Origin: Actimicrobium sp035984655
GTDB lineage: Bacteria > Pseudomonadota > Gammaproteobacteria > Burkholderiales > Burkholderiaceae_D
Length of the DNA: 64,000 nucleotides
Assembly (NCBI RefSeq): GCF_035984655.1
Contig: NZ_JAXCHT010000012.1
Span: 52,925 to 116,924, forward strand
Direction: 5' to 3'
Both the position numbers and the translations under genes were made by a program. The notes under the pieces were generated by a model. The model made no database searches, was not told the DNA's origin, and saw nothing but the letters and a program-made list of their open reading frames with translations. The first letter of the stretch is position 1; every line of letters starts with the position of its first letter. Shown piece after piece: positions 9,427-18,913 of this stretch.

Positions 9427-9440
9427 TAGATACGAGTCTA
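9427..9440. promoter_or_regulatory. Inverted repeat upstream of mazE
   Basis: TAGA-N6-TCTA lies 26 bases upstream of the mazE start in an AT-rich stretch. It is a plausible autoregulatory operator for the MazE/MazF complex. The repeat is short, so the call is tentative. Confidence 0.35.
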
Positions 9441-9608
9441 TACATTTATCCATCTGTGTCAACGCGTTAATACACGCGCCTGCGATGAGATCGGAATGCA
9501 TTGTTGATCAAACCACATGCCGCCAAAAATGGATTCAACCATGCAGCTTTATCCCGCTGACCGACCGATGCAGCTATGATCTGTGCCTGACCCGCACTGA
9601 CTTGCCCC

Positions 9609-10994
9609 ATGAACTTCGATCCGCTGCATCCCCGCCTGGCCTTTGTCGACCTCGAAACCACCGGCGCCACCGCCACCTCCGACCGCATCACCGAAGTCGG
9701 CATCGTCGAAGTCGATGAGGACGGCGTGCGCGAGTGGAGCAGTCTGGTCAATCCGCATTGCAGGATTCCGGAATTCATCGAAGGCCTGACCGGCATTTCG
9801 AATGCCATGGTGGCCGATGCGCCGAGCTTCGAAGACCTTGCGGCGGAAATCCATGCGCGCCTCGAAGGACGGATTTTTCTGGCCCACAATGCGCGCTTCG
9901 ATCATGGTTTTCTGAAGAACGAATTCCGCCGCCTCGGCATCGATTTTCGGCCGACCGTGCTGTGCACCGTCAAGCTCTCGCGCAAGCTCTACCCCGGCTT
10001 TGCCAAACACAATCTGGATACGCTGGCCGAGCGCCATCGCCTGCAGGTCACGGAGCGCCATCGCGCGCTGGGCGATGCCAAGCTGATCTGGCAGTTCTGG
10101 CAGGTCATTCACGCCACGCTGCCGCACGAGCAGATCCATGCAGCGGTGAAGGAATTGACCACGCTGCCCAGCCTGCCGTCGAATCTGGATGCCGCGCTGA
10201 TCGACGACTTGCCGACCACGCACGGTGTCTACCTGTTTTACGATGACAGCCAATTGCCGCTGTATGTCGGCAAGGCCAACAATTTACGCCGGCGCGTGCT
10301 GTCGCATTTCAGCGGTGATCACACCTCGTCGAAAGAGCTGCAACTGTCGCAGCAAATCCGGCGCGTGGAATGGATCGAGACGGCCGGCGAACTGGGTGCG
10401 CTGCTCAAGGAAGCCGCGCTGATCAAGCAGCTGATGCCGACCCACAATCATCAGTTGCGCCGCAATGAAGAGACCTGCGCCTGGCGGCTGGTGCAGCATG
10501 GCGAGCAGTGGAAGCTGGCGCTGGTCAATACCGAGGATCTGTTTTTCGGCGATGAAGAACATCTGTTCGGACCGTACGCCAGCACGCGCAAGGCGACCAC
10601 TGCCCTGAAAGCGATTGCCGATGCCCATCAGTTGTGCCACGCCTTGCTGGGTCTGGAAAAGGTCCGCAGCGGCAAGGCCTGCTTTGCCAGTCAGGTCATG
10701 CAATGTCCGGGCGCCTGTGTCGGGCGCGAAACGGCGCAATCGCACACGGCCCGCATGTTCGCCGCACTGGAAAGCGAACGCATGCAGCGCTGGCCGTATG
10801 CCGGGCCGGTCGGAATTCGCGAGGGCGCTGCGCTGCACATCGTGAATAACTGGAGTTATTACGGCACCGCCGGCGACGAGGCCGCCGCGTGGGAGTTGAT
10901 CGAACACGGTCAGGCACGGTTTGATCGCGACGTGTACAAGATCCTGCACAAGAAGCTGGCCGCGTTCGGCACGCAGGTACGGCGGTTTTTTTAA
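9609..10994 (+). CDS. DEDD exonuclease fused to GIY-YIG endonuclease domain
   Basis: 461 aa, two nuclease modules. Residues 9-170 form a DnaQ-like 3'-5' exonuclease: ExoI FVDLETTG, ExoII HNARFDHGFL, ExoIII HRALGDAKLI, so all acidic residues and the His are present. Residues about 204-280 form a UvrC/Cho-like GIY-YIG domain (GVYLFYD, LYVGKANNLRRRV, and an ELGALLKEAALIKQL helix with catalytic Glu). The remainder resembles the N-terminal part of UvrC. This architecture is known in Proteobacteria and is thought to act in DNA repair. No CTGT-N8-ACAG LexA site is visible upstream, although E. coli Cho is SOS-induced. Confidence 0.9.
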   Translation: MNFDPLHPRLAFVDLETTGATATSDRITEVGIVEVDEDGVREWSSLVNPHCRIPEFIEGLTGISNAMVADAPSFEDLAAEIHARLEGRIFLAHNARFDHGFLKNEFRRLGIDFRPTVLCTVKLSRKLYPGFAKHNLDTLAERHRLQVTERHRALGDAKLIWQFWQVIHATLPHEQIHAAVKELTTLPSLPSNLDAALIDDLPTTHGVYLFYDDSQLPLYVGKANNLRRRVLSHFSGDHTSSKELQLSQQIRRVEWIETAGELGALLKEAALIKQLMPTHNHQLRRNEETCAWRLVQHGEQWKLALVNTEDLFFGDEEHLFGPYASTRKATTALKAIADAHQLCHALLGLEKVRSGKACFASQVMQCPGACVGRETAQSHTARMFAALESERMQRWPYAGPVGIREGAALHIVNNWSYYGTAGDEAAAWELIEHGQARFDRDVYKILHKKLAAFGTQVRRFF

Positions 10995-11004
10995 GGTGGC
11001 AACG

Positions 11005-11709
11005 ATGCGACGATGGATGGTGTCGATGCTGTTGCTGCCGGCGCTGTGCCAGGCCGACGAGATTCCAGCCTTTTCGCAGATGCAGGCAGGTGCGGCGGTG
11101 ACTGGCTGGAGCGTGCTCAAGCCGGCCCCGAAAGCGCCCGATACGCTGTACGCATTGGTGCAGGACGAAGGCCGTGTTGTGCTCCGGGCCGATGCCAACC
11201 AGTCGATGTCAGGGCTGGTGTTTGCCAACCGCATTGATCTGAAAAAAACACCATTGCTGCAATGGCGCTGGAAGATCACCGCGCCGGTCAAGAGCGGTGA
11301 CATGACGCGCAAGTCGGGCGATGACTATGCGGTGCGGATTTACGTGATGTTTGATTATCCGGCCGACAAACTCTCGTTTGCCACCCGCGCCAAACTGAAA
11401 ATCGGCGAAGCGCTGTATGGCCAGAATATCCCGACCGCGGCAATCAACTATGTCTGGGACAACCATCAGCCGGTCGGCACCATCGCATCCAATGCCTACA
11501 CCGATCGGGCCCGCATGATGGTGCTTGAAAGCGGCGCCGGCAAGGCCGGGCAATGGGTCACGGAAACGCGTGATGTGGCGGCGGATTTTCGCGCCGCGTT
11601 CGGTGAGGATGCGCCGGATGTGGTGGCCGTTGCGCTGGCCACCGATACCGATAACACCGGCGAACATGCGATCGCGTGGTACGGCGATCTGCAGTTTATC
11701 GGGCGTTAA
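11005..11709 (+). CDS. DUF3047 exported protein
   Basis: 234 aa with a signal peptide (MRRWMVSMLLLPALCQA) and a DUF3047 beta-rich domain: the FANRIDLKKTPLLQWRWKI and DDYAVRIYVMFDYP segments are typical. It is probably periplasmic; its function is unknown. ATG 11005 with AAGGTGG upstream is chosen over a longer frame that would overlap the exonuclease gene. It lies 10 bases after that gene and may be co-transcribed with it. Confidence 0.8.
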   Translation: MRRWMVSMLLLPALCQADEIPAFSQMQAGAAVTGWSVLKPAPKAPDTLYALVQDEGRVVLRADANQSMSGLVFANRIDLKKTPLLQWRWKITAPVKSGDMTRKSGDDYAVRIYVMFDYPADKLSFATRAKLKIGEALYGQNIPTAAINYVWDNHQPVGTIASNAYTDRARMMVLESGAGKAGQWVTETRDVAADFRAAFGEDAPDVVAVALATDTDNTGEHAIAWYGDLQFIGR

Positions 11710-11771
11710 ACCGCGGCACGCTCACGCTTCGGCGTTCTGGCCGGCTTCCGTGCGGCAATCAGCGCAACCGT

Positions 11772-12314
11772 TCAATTTGCCTGTCGATAAAAGCGATACG
11801 TCGCGGTGTACGGCACCCGTGCGACTTGCTGCGCGATGGCTGCCGTACAAGGCGTGGAGGGCGCCAGCCCGGCCGAGGTAAACAGGCGCTGGATGCTGGT
11901 GGTTTTGCCCAGCACGCCACTGCCAGAGGTTGACCTGGCGCTCAGCAGCAACCAGGGAATCGCCGCTGCATCCGGGCCGGGATCGCTGCCCACCACGGCG
12001 CCGACAACGCGACTGCCGTCGATCGATTCCCAGGTCGGCCCGCCAAAGTGCTTGCCCAGTGGCTGGCCGGCGCGATCCAGCAGCGTTGCTTCCGGTCCCT
12101 TGAATTTCCAGGCATAGGCTGCCGGCATATCGGGCTTGGCGCTGCATTCATAGATTTGCACGCCAGACGCCAACGCTTCCAGAAACATGGACTGATCCGG
12201 GGCGGCGCGCAATGCCGCCGGGACATCGGCCTGCTTCGCGGGACTGGACACGCAGCCAGCGATCGTGAGGCCGGCAATCAGATACAACGCGGGTTGGAGT
12301 CTGGATGGTTTCAT
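11772..12314 (-). CDS. DUF3455 lipoprotein
   Basis: 180 aa. The signal peptide ends in a lipobox, LTIAGC, so it is probably a lipoprotein. The mature part matches the DUF3455 pattern: GVQIYECSA, YAWKFKGPEA, KHFGGPTWES and DGSRVVG. The family is widespread and uncharacterised. The start at 12314 is chosen because it begins the signal peptide and follows a purine-rich site; upstream in-frame codons have no hydrophobic leader. Confidence 0.8.
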   Translation of the reverse strand: MKPSRLQPALYLIAGLTIAGCVSSPAKQADVPAALRAAPDQSMFLEALASGVQIYECSAKPDMPAAYAWKFKGPEATLLDRAGQPLGKHFGGPTWESIDGSRVVGAVVGSDPGPDAAAIPWLLLSARSTSGSGVLGKTTSIQRLFTSAGLAPSTPCTAAIAQQVARVPYTATYRFYRQAN

Positions 12315-12511
12315 TGGAGATCCCTGGAGTGGCGTACATGAATGAATGCGCGCTAAACATCGCGTCGCAGCGGTTCGACTTGGAGGTGCGCAGGCGGAAG
12401 TTCGTTCCACCCCTCCCGCATTGGTTCTGACCGATAGCCAGCCCGGGGCGGCCAACACGAATTCCGCTCACGACATATACTCCAGCTCCCATCTTCCCAC
12501 GTCACGCTGCC

Positions 12512-13246
12512 ATGAAAATTGCTCGCATCCCGATTGCGCTGGCCTTGCTTTCCGCTGTCTTGCTGGCTCTGTCCGGCCTTGGCGTGCGGCTCGGCTGGTG
12601 GTCGTTTCCCACCGGATTCCAGATGCTGCGCTGGGTGGTCTACATCGGGCTGGCGGCGGCAGCCGGCGGGCTCATCGGGCTTGCAGTGCCACGCTGGCGC
12701 GCCGGCGCGGCGGTGGTCCTGCTGCTTGGTGCCGTGCTTGGCGCTGCATGCGCCTGGTTTCCGTGGCACATGCTGCAAACCGCAAAATCCTTGCCGCCGA
12801 TTCACGATATTTCTACCGACCTGTCGGACCCGCCCGCGTTCGTGGCGGTCGCACCGCAACGTCCTGCCCCGGCCGCATACGGCGGCAGCGCGATTGCGGC
12901 GCAACAGCGCGCCGGCTATCCGGATATCCAGCCGTTGCTGCTGACCGATAGCAAAGCGCTGGCCTTCGCGCGCGCATTGTCTGCGGCAAAGCAGGCCGGC
13001 TGGGAAATCATCGCGGCCGACCCGCAAGACGGTCGCATTGAGGCAGTCGCGACGACCTTGTGGTTTGGCTTCAAGGACGATATCGCGGTGCGCGTCAGGG
13101 CGGCCGACGGCGGCAGTCGCATCGATGTCCGATCGGTATCGCGGGTCGGCAAAAGCGATGTTGGCGCCAATGCTGCGCGCATCCGCGCCTACTTTGCCGC
13201 GGTGCAGGCGGAGCCGGCGGCACGCGCTGCCGGCTCCGCGTATTGA
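12512..13246 (+). CDS. DUF1499 membrane protein
   Basis: 244 aa. Three hydrophobic segments (about residues 7-27, 38-60 and 65-90) precede a soluble DUF1499 domain with SDPPAFVAVAPQR, IEAVATTLWFGFKDD and IDVRSVSRVGKSDVGANAAR. The family role is unknown; related domains occur beside lipid and quinone genes. It is divergent from the DUF3455 gene, and a glutathione transferase gene follows after 43 bases. Confidence 0.85.
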   Translation: MKIARIPIALALLSAVLLALSGLGVRLGWWSFPTGFQMLRWVVYIGLAAAAGGLIGLAVPRWRAGAAVVLLLGAVLGAACAWFPWHMLQTAKSLPPIHDISTDLSDPPAFVAVAPQRPAPAAYGGSAIAAQQRAGYPDIQPLLLTDSKALAFARALSAAKQAGWEIIAADPQDGRIEAVATTLWFGFKDDIAVRVRAADGGSRIDVRSVSRVGKSDVGANAARIRAYFAAVQAEPAARAAGSAY

Positions 13247-13289
13247 ATACCTTGATGTGCTACCCATCCATCTTTCGAAAGACTTCATC

Positions 13290-13994
13290 ATGACTGACCT
13301 GTCCGCTTTCCCGATCACGCGCAAATGGCCCGCGACCCACCCTGAACGCCTGCAGTTGTATTCGCTGCCGACGCCAAACGGGGTCAAGGTCTCGATCATG
13401 CTGGAAGAATGCGCGCTGCCTTACGAACCGCATCTGGTCCGTTTCGACGCGGAAGATCAGCTGTCGCCGGAATTCCTGTCGCTCAATCCAAACAACAAGA
13501 TCCCGGCCATCCTCGACCCGAATGGCCCCGGCGGCCAGCCGCTGGCGCTGTTCGAGTCCGGCGCGATCCTGCTGTACCTGGCCGAAAAAACCGGCCAGTT
13601 CCTGCCGGCCGATCCGGCGCGGCGCTATGAAACGATCCAGTGGCTGATGTTTCAGATGGGTGGCATCGGGCCGATGTTCGGACAGCTTGGCTTCTTCAAT
13701 AAATTCGCCGGCAAGGACTATGAGGACAAGCGCCCGCGTGACCGCTATGCGGCGGAATCGCGTCGCCTGGTGGGCGTGGTCAATCAGCGCCTGGCCGAGC
13801 GCGCGTGGATCATGGGCGACGACTACACCATTGCCGATGTCGCCACTTTTCCGTGGATACGCAACCTGATCGGTTTTTACGAGGCCGGCGATCTGGTGGG
13901 CATGGCGGATTTTCCGCATGTCACGCGCGCGCTGGATGCTTTCGTGGCACGTCCGGCGGTGCAGCGCGGACTGGAGATCCCGGCGCGGGTCTGA
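13290..13994 (+). CDS. Glutathione S-transferase family protein (YfcG/Ure2-like)
   Basis: 234 aa cytoplasmic GST. The thioredoxin-like N-domain has LYSLPTPNGVKVSIMLEE and NPNNKIPAI, with the glutathione gamma-glutamyl-binding LFESGAILLYLAEKTG; the C-domain has DYTIADVATFPWI. The TPNG at the active-site position and the Asn residues resemble the Nu-class disulfide-bond oxidoreductases YfcG/YghU rather than Ser-GSTs. Substrate is unknown. ATG 13290 is used because homology starts there. Confidence 0.88.
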   Translation: MTDLSAFPITRKWPATHPERLQLYSLPTPNGVKVSIMLEECALPYEPHLVRFDAEDQLSPEFLSLNPNNKIPAILDPNGPGGQPLALFESGAILLYLAEKTGQFLPADPARRYETIQWLMFQMGGIGPMFGQLGFFNKFAGKDYEDKRPRDRYAAESRRLVGVVNQRLAERAWIMGDDYTIADVATFPWIRNLIGFYEAGDLVGMADFPHVTRALDAFVARPAVQRGLEIPARV

Positions 13995-14095
13995 ACCTTT
14001 CCGGGGCGCAGCGGCTGCGGTAGAATCGGCAGCCCGGCGCGATCCGCCGGCAATGCCACTTCCTTGTTCACCTACCCCGCTGCAAAGGCCGTTGC

Positions 14096-15838
14096 ATGAC
14101 CCTGTTTCGATTGATCGGCACCTTCGTGCGCCTGCACTGGCGTTCGTATGGCGCAGCTGGTGTAATGTTGTTACTGGTCGCCATCCTGACGGTCTGGGTG
14201 CCGCGCAAGATCGGGCATGTCATCGATGCGCTGGTGGCCGGGCAGCTCAGCGGCATGGCGTTGCTGCAGGAATTGGGCTGGCTGGTCGCGATGGGGGTGG
14301 CGATTTACTTTCTGCGGGTCGGCTGGCGCCTGGAACTGTTTGCCGCCGCCTATCAATTCGGGGTCGACCTGCGCACCCGCCTGTATGCGCGGCTGTGCCT
14401 GCAGGGTCCGAGCTTTTATCAAAAACAGCGTACCGGCGATTTGATGGCGCTGGCCACCAATGACATCGATGCCGTGGAAATGGCGGCGGGCGAAGCCATG
14501 CTGGCCGGCTTCGATGGCTCGCTGACGCTGGTGATGGTGCTGGCGATCATGTTGCTCGGCGTCGACTGGCGTCTGACGTTGATTGCACTGGTGCCGTTTC
14601 CCTTCATGGCCTTCGCGTTCTGGCGCATTTCGAACCAGATCCATACTGCCTCGACCGACGCCCTCAAGCGTTTCAGCGACCTCAACGATCACGTGCAGGA
14701 GACGCTGGCAGGGGTGCGCACGCTGCGTGCCCTCGGTCTGGAGCAACGCAGCGCGGCACGCTTTGCCGAACTGGCCGAACATGCCGCTGCAGCCAATCTG
14801 GCCGCGCAAAGCTGGGAAGCGGCCTACGAACCGGCGGTCGGGATCACGTTGTCCACCGCCGGCGTGCTGACCCTGGCGCTGGGTGGCTATCTGGTCTGGA
14901 ACAATCAACTGAGCATCGGCGCGCTGACCAGTTTCACGATCTATCTGAGCCAGTTGATCTGGCCCATGTTTGCGGCCGGCTGGGTACTGTCCTTGATCGA
15001 ACGCGGCCGCGCTGCATGGGAACGGCTCGAACCGGTGCTGGAAGTGCCGCTGTCAGTCGACGATCACGGCACCGTCACGGACTGGACGCCGGGACGGCTG
15101 GCCTTCAACGCGGTGGATTTTTCGTATCCGACCCATGACGCGCTGGCCTTGCACGACATTTCGCTGCATCTGGAGTCAGGCCAGACACTCGGCCTGGTCG
15201 GTCCGACCGGGTCAGGCAAGACCAGCCTGTTGCGGCTGCTGCTGCGGCAGTTCCACCCGCTGCGCGGCAGCGTCGAATGGGGCCGGCACTCGCTGGAAGA
15301 CTACACGCTGGCGACCTTGCGCGAGGCGATCAGCTGGGTCCCTCAGGAATCGTTCCTGTTCTCGGCCACGATTGCCGACAATATCGCCATGGCCCGACCG
15401 CACGCCAGTCGCGCCGAGATCGAGCAGGTCGCCGAGCTGGCTGCCGTGCGCGAAGATATCGGCCGCTTTGCGCAGGGCTTCGACACCCCGGTCGGCGAGC
15501 GCGGCATCACCTTGTCCGGCGGCCAGCGCCAGCGCGTGGCGATTGCGCGCGCGTTGCTGGCCGACAGTCCCTTGCTGCTGCTCGACGATGCGCTGTCGGC
15601 AGTCGACACCGGCACCGAAGCGGCGATCCTGCAGCACCTGCGCGAGGCGCGCCGCGACCGCACGGTGATCATTGCCAGCCATCGCCTGAGTGCGGTGGTC
15701 GACGCGGACCAGATCCTGGTGCTGCGCGACGGCCGCATTACCGAACGCGGCAACCACGCGCAACTGCTGGCGCTGGATGGCTGGTATGCCAGCCAGTGGC
15801 GTTACCAACAACTGGAGGCCAGTCTCGATGCGCTCTGA
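14096..15838 (+). CDS. mdlA: ABC exporter subunit MdlA-like (ATPase and permease)
   Basis: 580 aa fused transmembrane domain (six helices, residues about 15-300) and nucleotide-binding domain. Walker A is GPTGSGKTSLL, the signature is LSGGQRQRVAIARALL, Walker B is LLLLDDALSAVD. The residue after the Walker B aspartate is Asp rather than the catalytic Glu, so this is the degenerate ATP site of a heterodimeric exporter. The next gene overlaps by 11 bases and supplies the canonical Glu. Substrate is unknown (drugs or lipids in relatives). Confidence 0.88.
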   Translation: MTLFRLIGTFVRLHWRSYGAAGVMLLLVAILTVWVPRKIGHVIDALVAGQLSGMALLQELGWLVAMGVAIYFLRVGWRLELFAAAYQFGVDLRTRLYARLCLQGPSFYQKQRTGDLMALATNDIDAVEMAAGEAMLAGFDGSLTLVMVLAIMLLGVDWRLTLIALVPFPFMAFAFWRISNQIHTASTDALKRFSDLNDHVQETLAGVRTLRALGLEQRSAARFAELAEHAAAANLAAQSWEAAYEPAVGITLSTAGVLTLALGGYLVWNNQLSIGALTSFTIYLSQLIWPMFAAGWVLSLIERGRAAWERLEPVLEVPLSVDDHGTVTDWTPGRLAFNAVDFSYPTHDALALHDISLHLESGQTLGLVGPTGSGKTSLLRLLLRQFHPLRGSVEWGRHSLEDYTLATLREAISWVPQESFLFSATIADNIAMARPHASRAEIEQVAELAAVREDIGRFAQGFDTPVGERGITLSGGQRQRVAIARALLADSPLLLLDDALSAVDTGTEAAILQHLREARRDRTVIIASHRLSAVVDADQILVLRDGRITERGNHAQLLALDGWYASQWRYQQLEASLDAL

Positions 15839-17564
15839 AACCCTGCAGGCGATCGACCTGCTGCGCCATTCGGCTGCGCCAGACCGTAAACATCTGTGGC
15901 TGGGCGTGCTCTGGCTGGTGGTGGCCGCGGGACTCGAAGTGCTGGGCCCATTGATGGGGAAAGTGCTGATCGACGATCACCTGCTGCCGCGTCACCTCGA
16001 CTGGCCGCGGATGATCGGGCTGCTGGCGGCCTTCCTGGTCAGCGGCTGGATCGCCAGCGCGCTGCGGTATCTGCAACTGGTGCGCCTGTCCGGGCTGGCG
16101 ATGCGCTCGGTGCGACGCCTGCGCGAATCGGTCTACAACCATGTGTTGCGCCTGCCGATGACCTTCTTTGACACCGCCATCACCGGCAAGCTGGTCAGCC
16201 GTGTCACCAATGACACCGAAGCAGTCAAGAATCTGTATATCCAGGTGCTGTTCGTCATGCTCGACAGCAGCATCGTGGTCACCGGTGCGATGCTGGCGAT
16301 GGCGTGGCTGGACTGGCGCCTGATGCTGATCGTACTGGGGTTGTTTCCGACCGTGGTGGTGATCGTCTGGTTTTATCAGCGCATGAGCGCGCCGGCGGTG
16401 GCGCGGGCGCGCGAGTTGCGCAGCGAGATCAATGCGCAGATGGCCGAGTCGATCGGCGGCATGACGGTGCTGCAGGCGAGCAATGCCACCGCGCGCTTCA
16501 GCCAGCGTTTCTTGCGCACCAACCAGCTGCATTACGCCGCCCGCGTTACCGAATTGCGCGCCAATGCCTGGCTGTTGCGACCGGCACTCGATTTTCTCAA
16601 TATCCTGCTGCTGGTCGGCGTGATCTACAGCTTTGGCCAGCGCCAGTTCAGCGCGCTGGAAGTTGGCATCCTGTACGCGTTCGTCAGCTACATCGCGCGC
16701 GTGGTCGATCCACTGATCCAGATCACCCTGCAGTTCAGCCAGTTGCAGCAATCGGTGGTGGCGGCGGCGCGCGTGAACACCTTGCTGCATGAGTCCCGTC
16801 CGCAACGCAATGTCAGCGACCTCCATATTGGCGCGGGCGCGGTGTCGATTCGCAACCTGCGCTTCGGCTACCGCCCCGACCAGATCGTGCTGCACGACCT
16901 GAGCCTGGATATTCCGGCCGGTGCGTTCTATGGCGTGGTTGGCCACACCGGCAGCGGCAAGTCGACGCTGCTCAGTTTGCTGCTGCGTTTTTACACCGCA
17001 TCGGCCGGGCGCATCGACATCGACGGCATGGCGCTGGCGACGATTGGCGACGATGCGTTTCGCGCCGACGTCGGCCTGGTCCCGCAAGATCCGTTTCTGC
17101 TGGCCGCCAGCGCGCGTGAAAATATCGACATGGGACGCGGTTACTCGCAGGCGCAGATCGAAACGGCGGCACGTGCAGCCAAGGCGCATGGCTTCATCAG
17201 CGCGCTGGAGCAGGGCTACGATACGCCGCTGGGCGAAGGCGGCGCGCGTCTGTCGACCGGACAAAAGCAGTTGATCGCGATTGCGCGGGCGCTGGCCGGG
17301 CAACCGAAAATCCTGTTCCTGGACGAGGCCACCTCACATATCGACAGCGAAACCGAACAGGTGGTGCAGGCTGCGTTGAACGAGTTGCGCGGCAGCGTCA
17401 CCATCATCGCGATTGCGCACCGTTTGTCGACCATCCGCGATGCCGATCGGATCATCGTACTCAATCATGGACAGATTGCCGAGTCCGGTGCGCACGAGGC
17501 GCTGATGGCCATCGAGGACGGGATTTACCAGAAGCTGTATCTGTTGCAGCAGCTGGGGGATTAA
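15828..17564 (+). CDS. mdlB: ABC exporter subunit MdlB-like (ATPase and permease)
   Basis: 578 aa partner of the upstream MdlA-like protein. Six transmembrane helices precede an ATPase domain with Walker A GHTGSGKSTLL, signature LSTGQKQLIAIARAL and Walker B ILFLDEATSHID with catalytic Glu. The signature has Thr in place of the first Gly of LSGGQ, as in other MdlB/SmdB proteins. ATG 15828 with GGAGG upstream lies inside the end of mdlA, so translation is coupled. Confidence 0.88.
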   Translation: MRSETLQAIDLLRHSAAPDRKHLWLGVLWLVVAAGLEVLGPLMGKVLIDDHLLPRHLDWPRMIGLLAAFLVSGWIASALRYLQLVRLSGLAMRSVRRLRESVYNHVLRLPMTFFDTAITGKLVSRVTNDTEAVKNLYIQVLFVMLDSSIVVTGAMLAMAWLDWRLMLIVLGLFPTVVVIVWFYQRMSAPAVARARELRSEINAQMAESIGGMTVLQASNATARFSQRFLRTNQLHYAARVTELRANAWLLRPALDFLNILLLVGVIYSFGQRQFSALEVGILYAFVSYIARVVDPLIQITLQFSQLQQSVVAAARVNTLLHESRPQRNVSDLHIGAGAVSIRNLRFGYRPDQIVLHDLSLDIPAGAFYGVVGHTGSGKSTLLSLLLRFYTASAGRIDIDGMALATIGDDAFRADVGLVPQDPFLLAASARENIDMGRGYSQAQIETAARAAKAHGFISALEQGYDTPLGEGGARLSTGQKQLIAIARALAGQPKILFLDEATSHIDSETEQVVQAALNELRGSVTIIAIAHRLSTIRDADRIIVLNHGQIAESGAHEALMAIEDGIYQKLYLLQQLGD

Positions 17565-17589
17565 CCCGGTAACGCTTGAAGCAGGGCGC

Positions 17590-18519
17590 TCACAGCGCAG
17601 CCGGTGGCGCAGTGCTGCAGAGCAGGGCGGCGACGGCCAGCACGGCGGCCAGCAGCGCAGCTTCAAGCTGCAGCAGGCGTTTAAACCGGCGTTGCCACAG
17701 GGCCGACACGGATGCATCGGTGCGCAGACTCGCCAGCAGCGGCGGCATCGCCCACCAGCGATTGATGGCGCCAAGAATGACTGCCAGCGCCACCAGCAGC
17801 AACTTCAGCGTGAGCCACTGCGCCCACGCGTTTCCCTGAAGACCGGCGAGGGTTCCGGCGCCGCGCCAGCTGCTGATGGCGCCCGTCAGGACAATGCCTG
17901 CCAGCGCTACCGTCGCCGAGGCCGACAGGCTTTGTACGTAGCCTGACTGCGCCAGACGATCGGCGGACAGCGTGCTGCCGCGGCGGCGCAGCACCACCAG
18001 CGCCGACAGCATGACCTCGCCGACCCAGACGCTGACCAGCAGCAAATGTGCCGTCTCGATCACGAACGGCCAGCTCAGCATGCCGTCCGCGACGGCGTGA
18101 CTGACCGCGCTGCGACTGAGTGCAAATACCAGCAGGCTGAGCCATCCGAGCCTGGCGCCGATGCCCCAGCGCTGGCCAACGCGTTGCAGGGTCGGCAAAA
18201 GGCACAGCGCGGCGATGCTGACCAGCCAGCCGTGTCCGAAATGGGTGGAGATAATCAGCGGCCAGAGCGCCGGTCCCGCCTGCGTGACCGGCAGTTCTGC
18301 CATGGCCGCCGCTTCCAGCACCAGCACCACCAGCAACAGCAGGCCGACCCAGACCATCGCGCCAGTCTGCCAGCGCGCCACCAGCAGGCGCTGCTGCCGC
18401 CCCCATGGGCCCTGACTGCCGGTCAGCTGCCAATCGGTCACGGCCGCGCCGACCAGCACGGCGAACCCGAGGTTGAGTAGCGCAATGGCCGCTACCGTGA
18501 CGAAACTGACCTCCTCCAC
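17590..18519 (-). CDS. copD: Copper resistance membrane protein CopD
   Basis: 309 aa polytopic inner-membrane protein (about eight hydrophobic segments) of the CopD/YcnJ family, thought to move copper across the inner membrane with CopC. Conserved membrane His residues lie in SRSAVSHAVADG and PFVIETAHLL. The start is taken as GTG 18519, which shares one base with the copC stop (TAGTG) and has AGGTG eight bases upstream; the open frame upstream to 18582 overlaps copC and lacks support. It is the last gene of the copper operon. Confidence 0.88.
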   Translation of the reverse strand: MEEVSFVTVAAIALLNLGFAVLVGAAVTDWQLTGSQGPWGRQQRLLVARWQTGAMVWVGLLLLVVLVLEAAAMAELPVTQAGPALWPLIISTHFGHGWLVSIAALCLLPTLQRVGQRWGIGARLGWLSLLVFALSRSAVSHAVADGMLSWPFVIETAHLLLVSVWVGEVMLSALVVLRRRGSTLSADRLAQSGYVQSLSASATVALAGIVLTGAISSWRGAGTLAGLQGNAWAQWLTLKLLLVALAVILGAINRWWAMPPLLASLRTDASVSALWQRRFKRLLQLEAALLAAVLAVAALLCSTAPPAAL

Positions 18520-18884
18520 TACTTCACCTGAAAACCGAATTGGCCCTTGGTGCGATGCCCATCGTGGGTCATGGTCGACCATTGCACCCGATAGCTGCCT
18601 GACAGCAGCGCGGGCACTGCCAGCAGCATGGTCTCCGGCTGGTCCGGCGCAATCGTGGCCGGGGCGGTGTTGACGGCGCGACCCTGCCGGTCCAGCAGCG
18701 TCACCCTGGAAAACGGTGCGTCCAGTGCTTCGTTAAAGCGCAAGCGGATTTCGCCTGGCGGGCTGGCCAGCGTCGCACCGGCGGCCGGACTGGATTCCTT
18801 CAGCACCGCGTGGGCAAAGGCAGAGGGCGCCACCAGGATGGCGCTTGCTGCGGTCAACGCCAGCAGCAGGGTGGATTTCTTCAT
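18519..18884 (-). CDS. copC: Periplasmic copper-binding protein CopC
   Basis: 121 aa with a 24-residue signal peptide ending AFA. The mature protein starts HAVLKESSPAAG, providing the N-terminal His Cu(II) ligand; further ligands sit in THDGH near the C-terminus. The NEALDAPFSRVTL and GSYRVQWST strands are typical of the CopC beta-sandwich. It is a periplasmic copper carrier working with CopD, encoded immediately downstream with a one-base overlap. Confidence 0.92.
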   Translation of the reverse strand: MKKSTLLLALTAASAILVAPSAFAHAVLKESSPAAGATLASPPGEIRLRFNEALDAPFSRVTLLDRQGRAVNTAPATIAPDQPETMLLAVPALLSGSYRVQWSTMTHDGHRTKGQFGFQVK

Positions 18885-18913
18885 ACTCGGTGCTCCGTAA
18901 AAAATTGAATTGG

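Noticed and set aside
9490..9608. Possible LexA site before the exonuclease/GIY-YIG gene
   Set aside because: No CTGT-N8-ACAG is present; only a short direct repeat ATGCAGCT was seen.
15738..17303. 521-aa minus frame inside mdlB
   Set aside because: Shadow of the ABC transporter gene; no recognisable motif.
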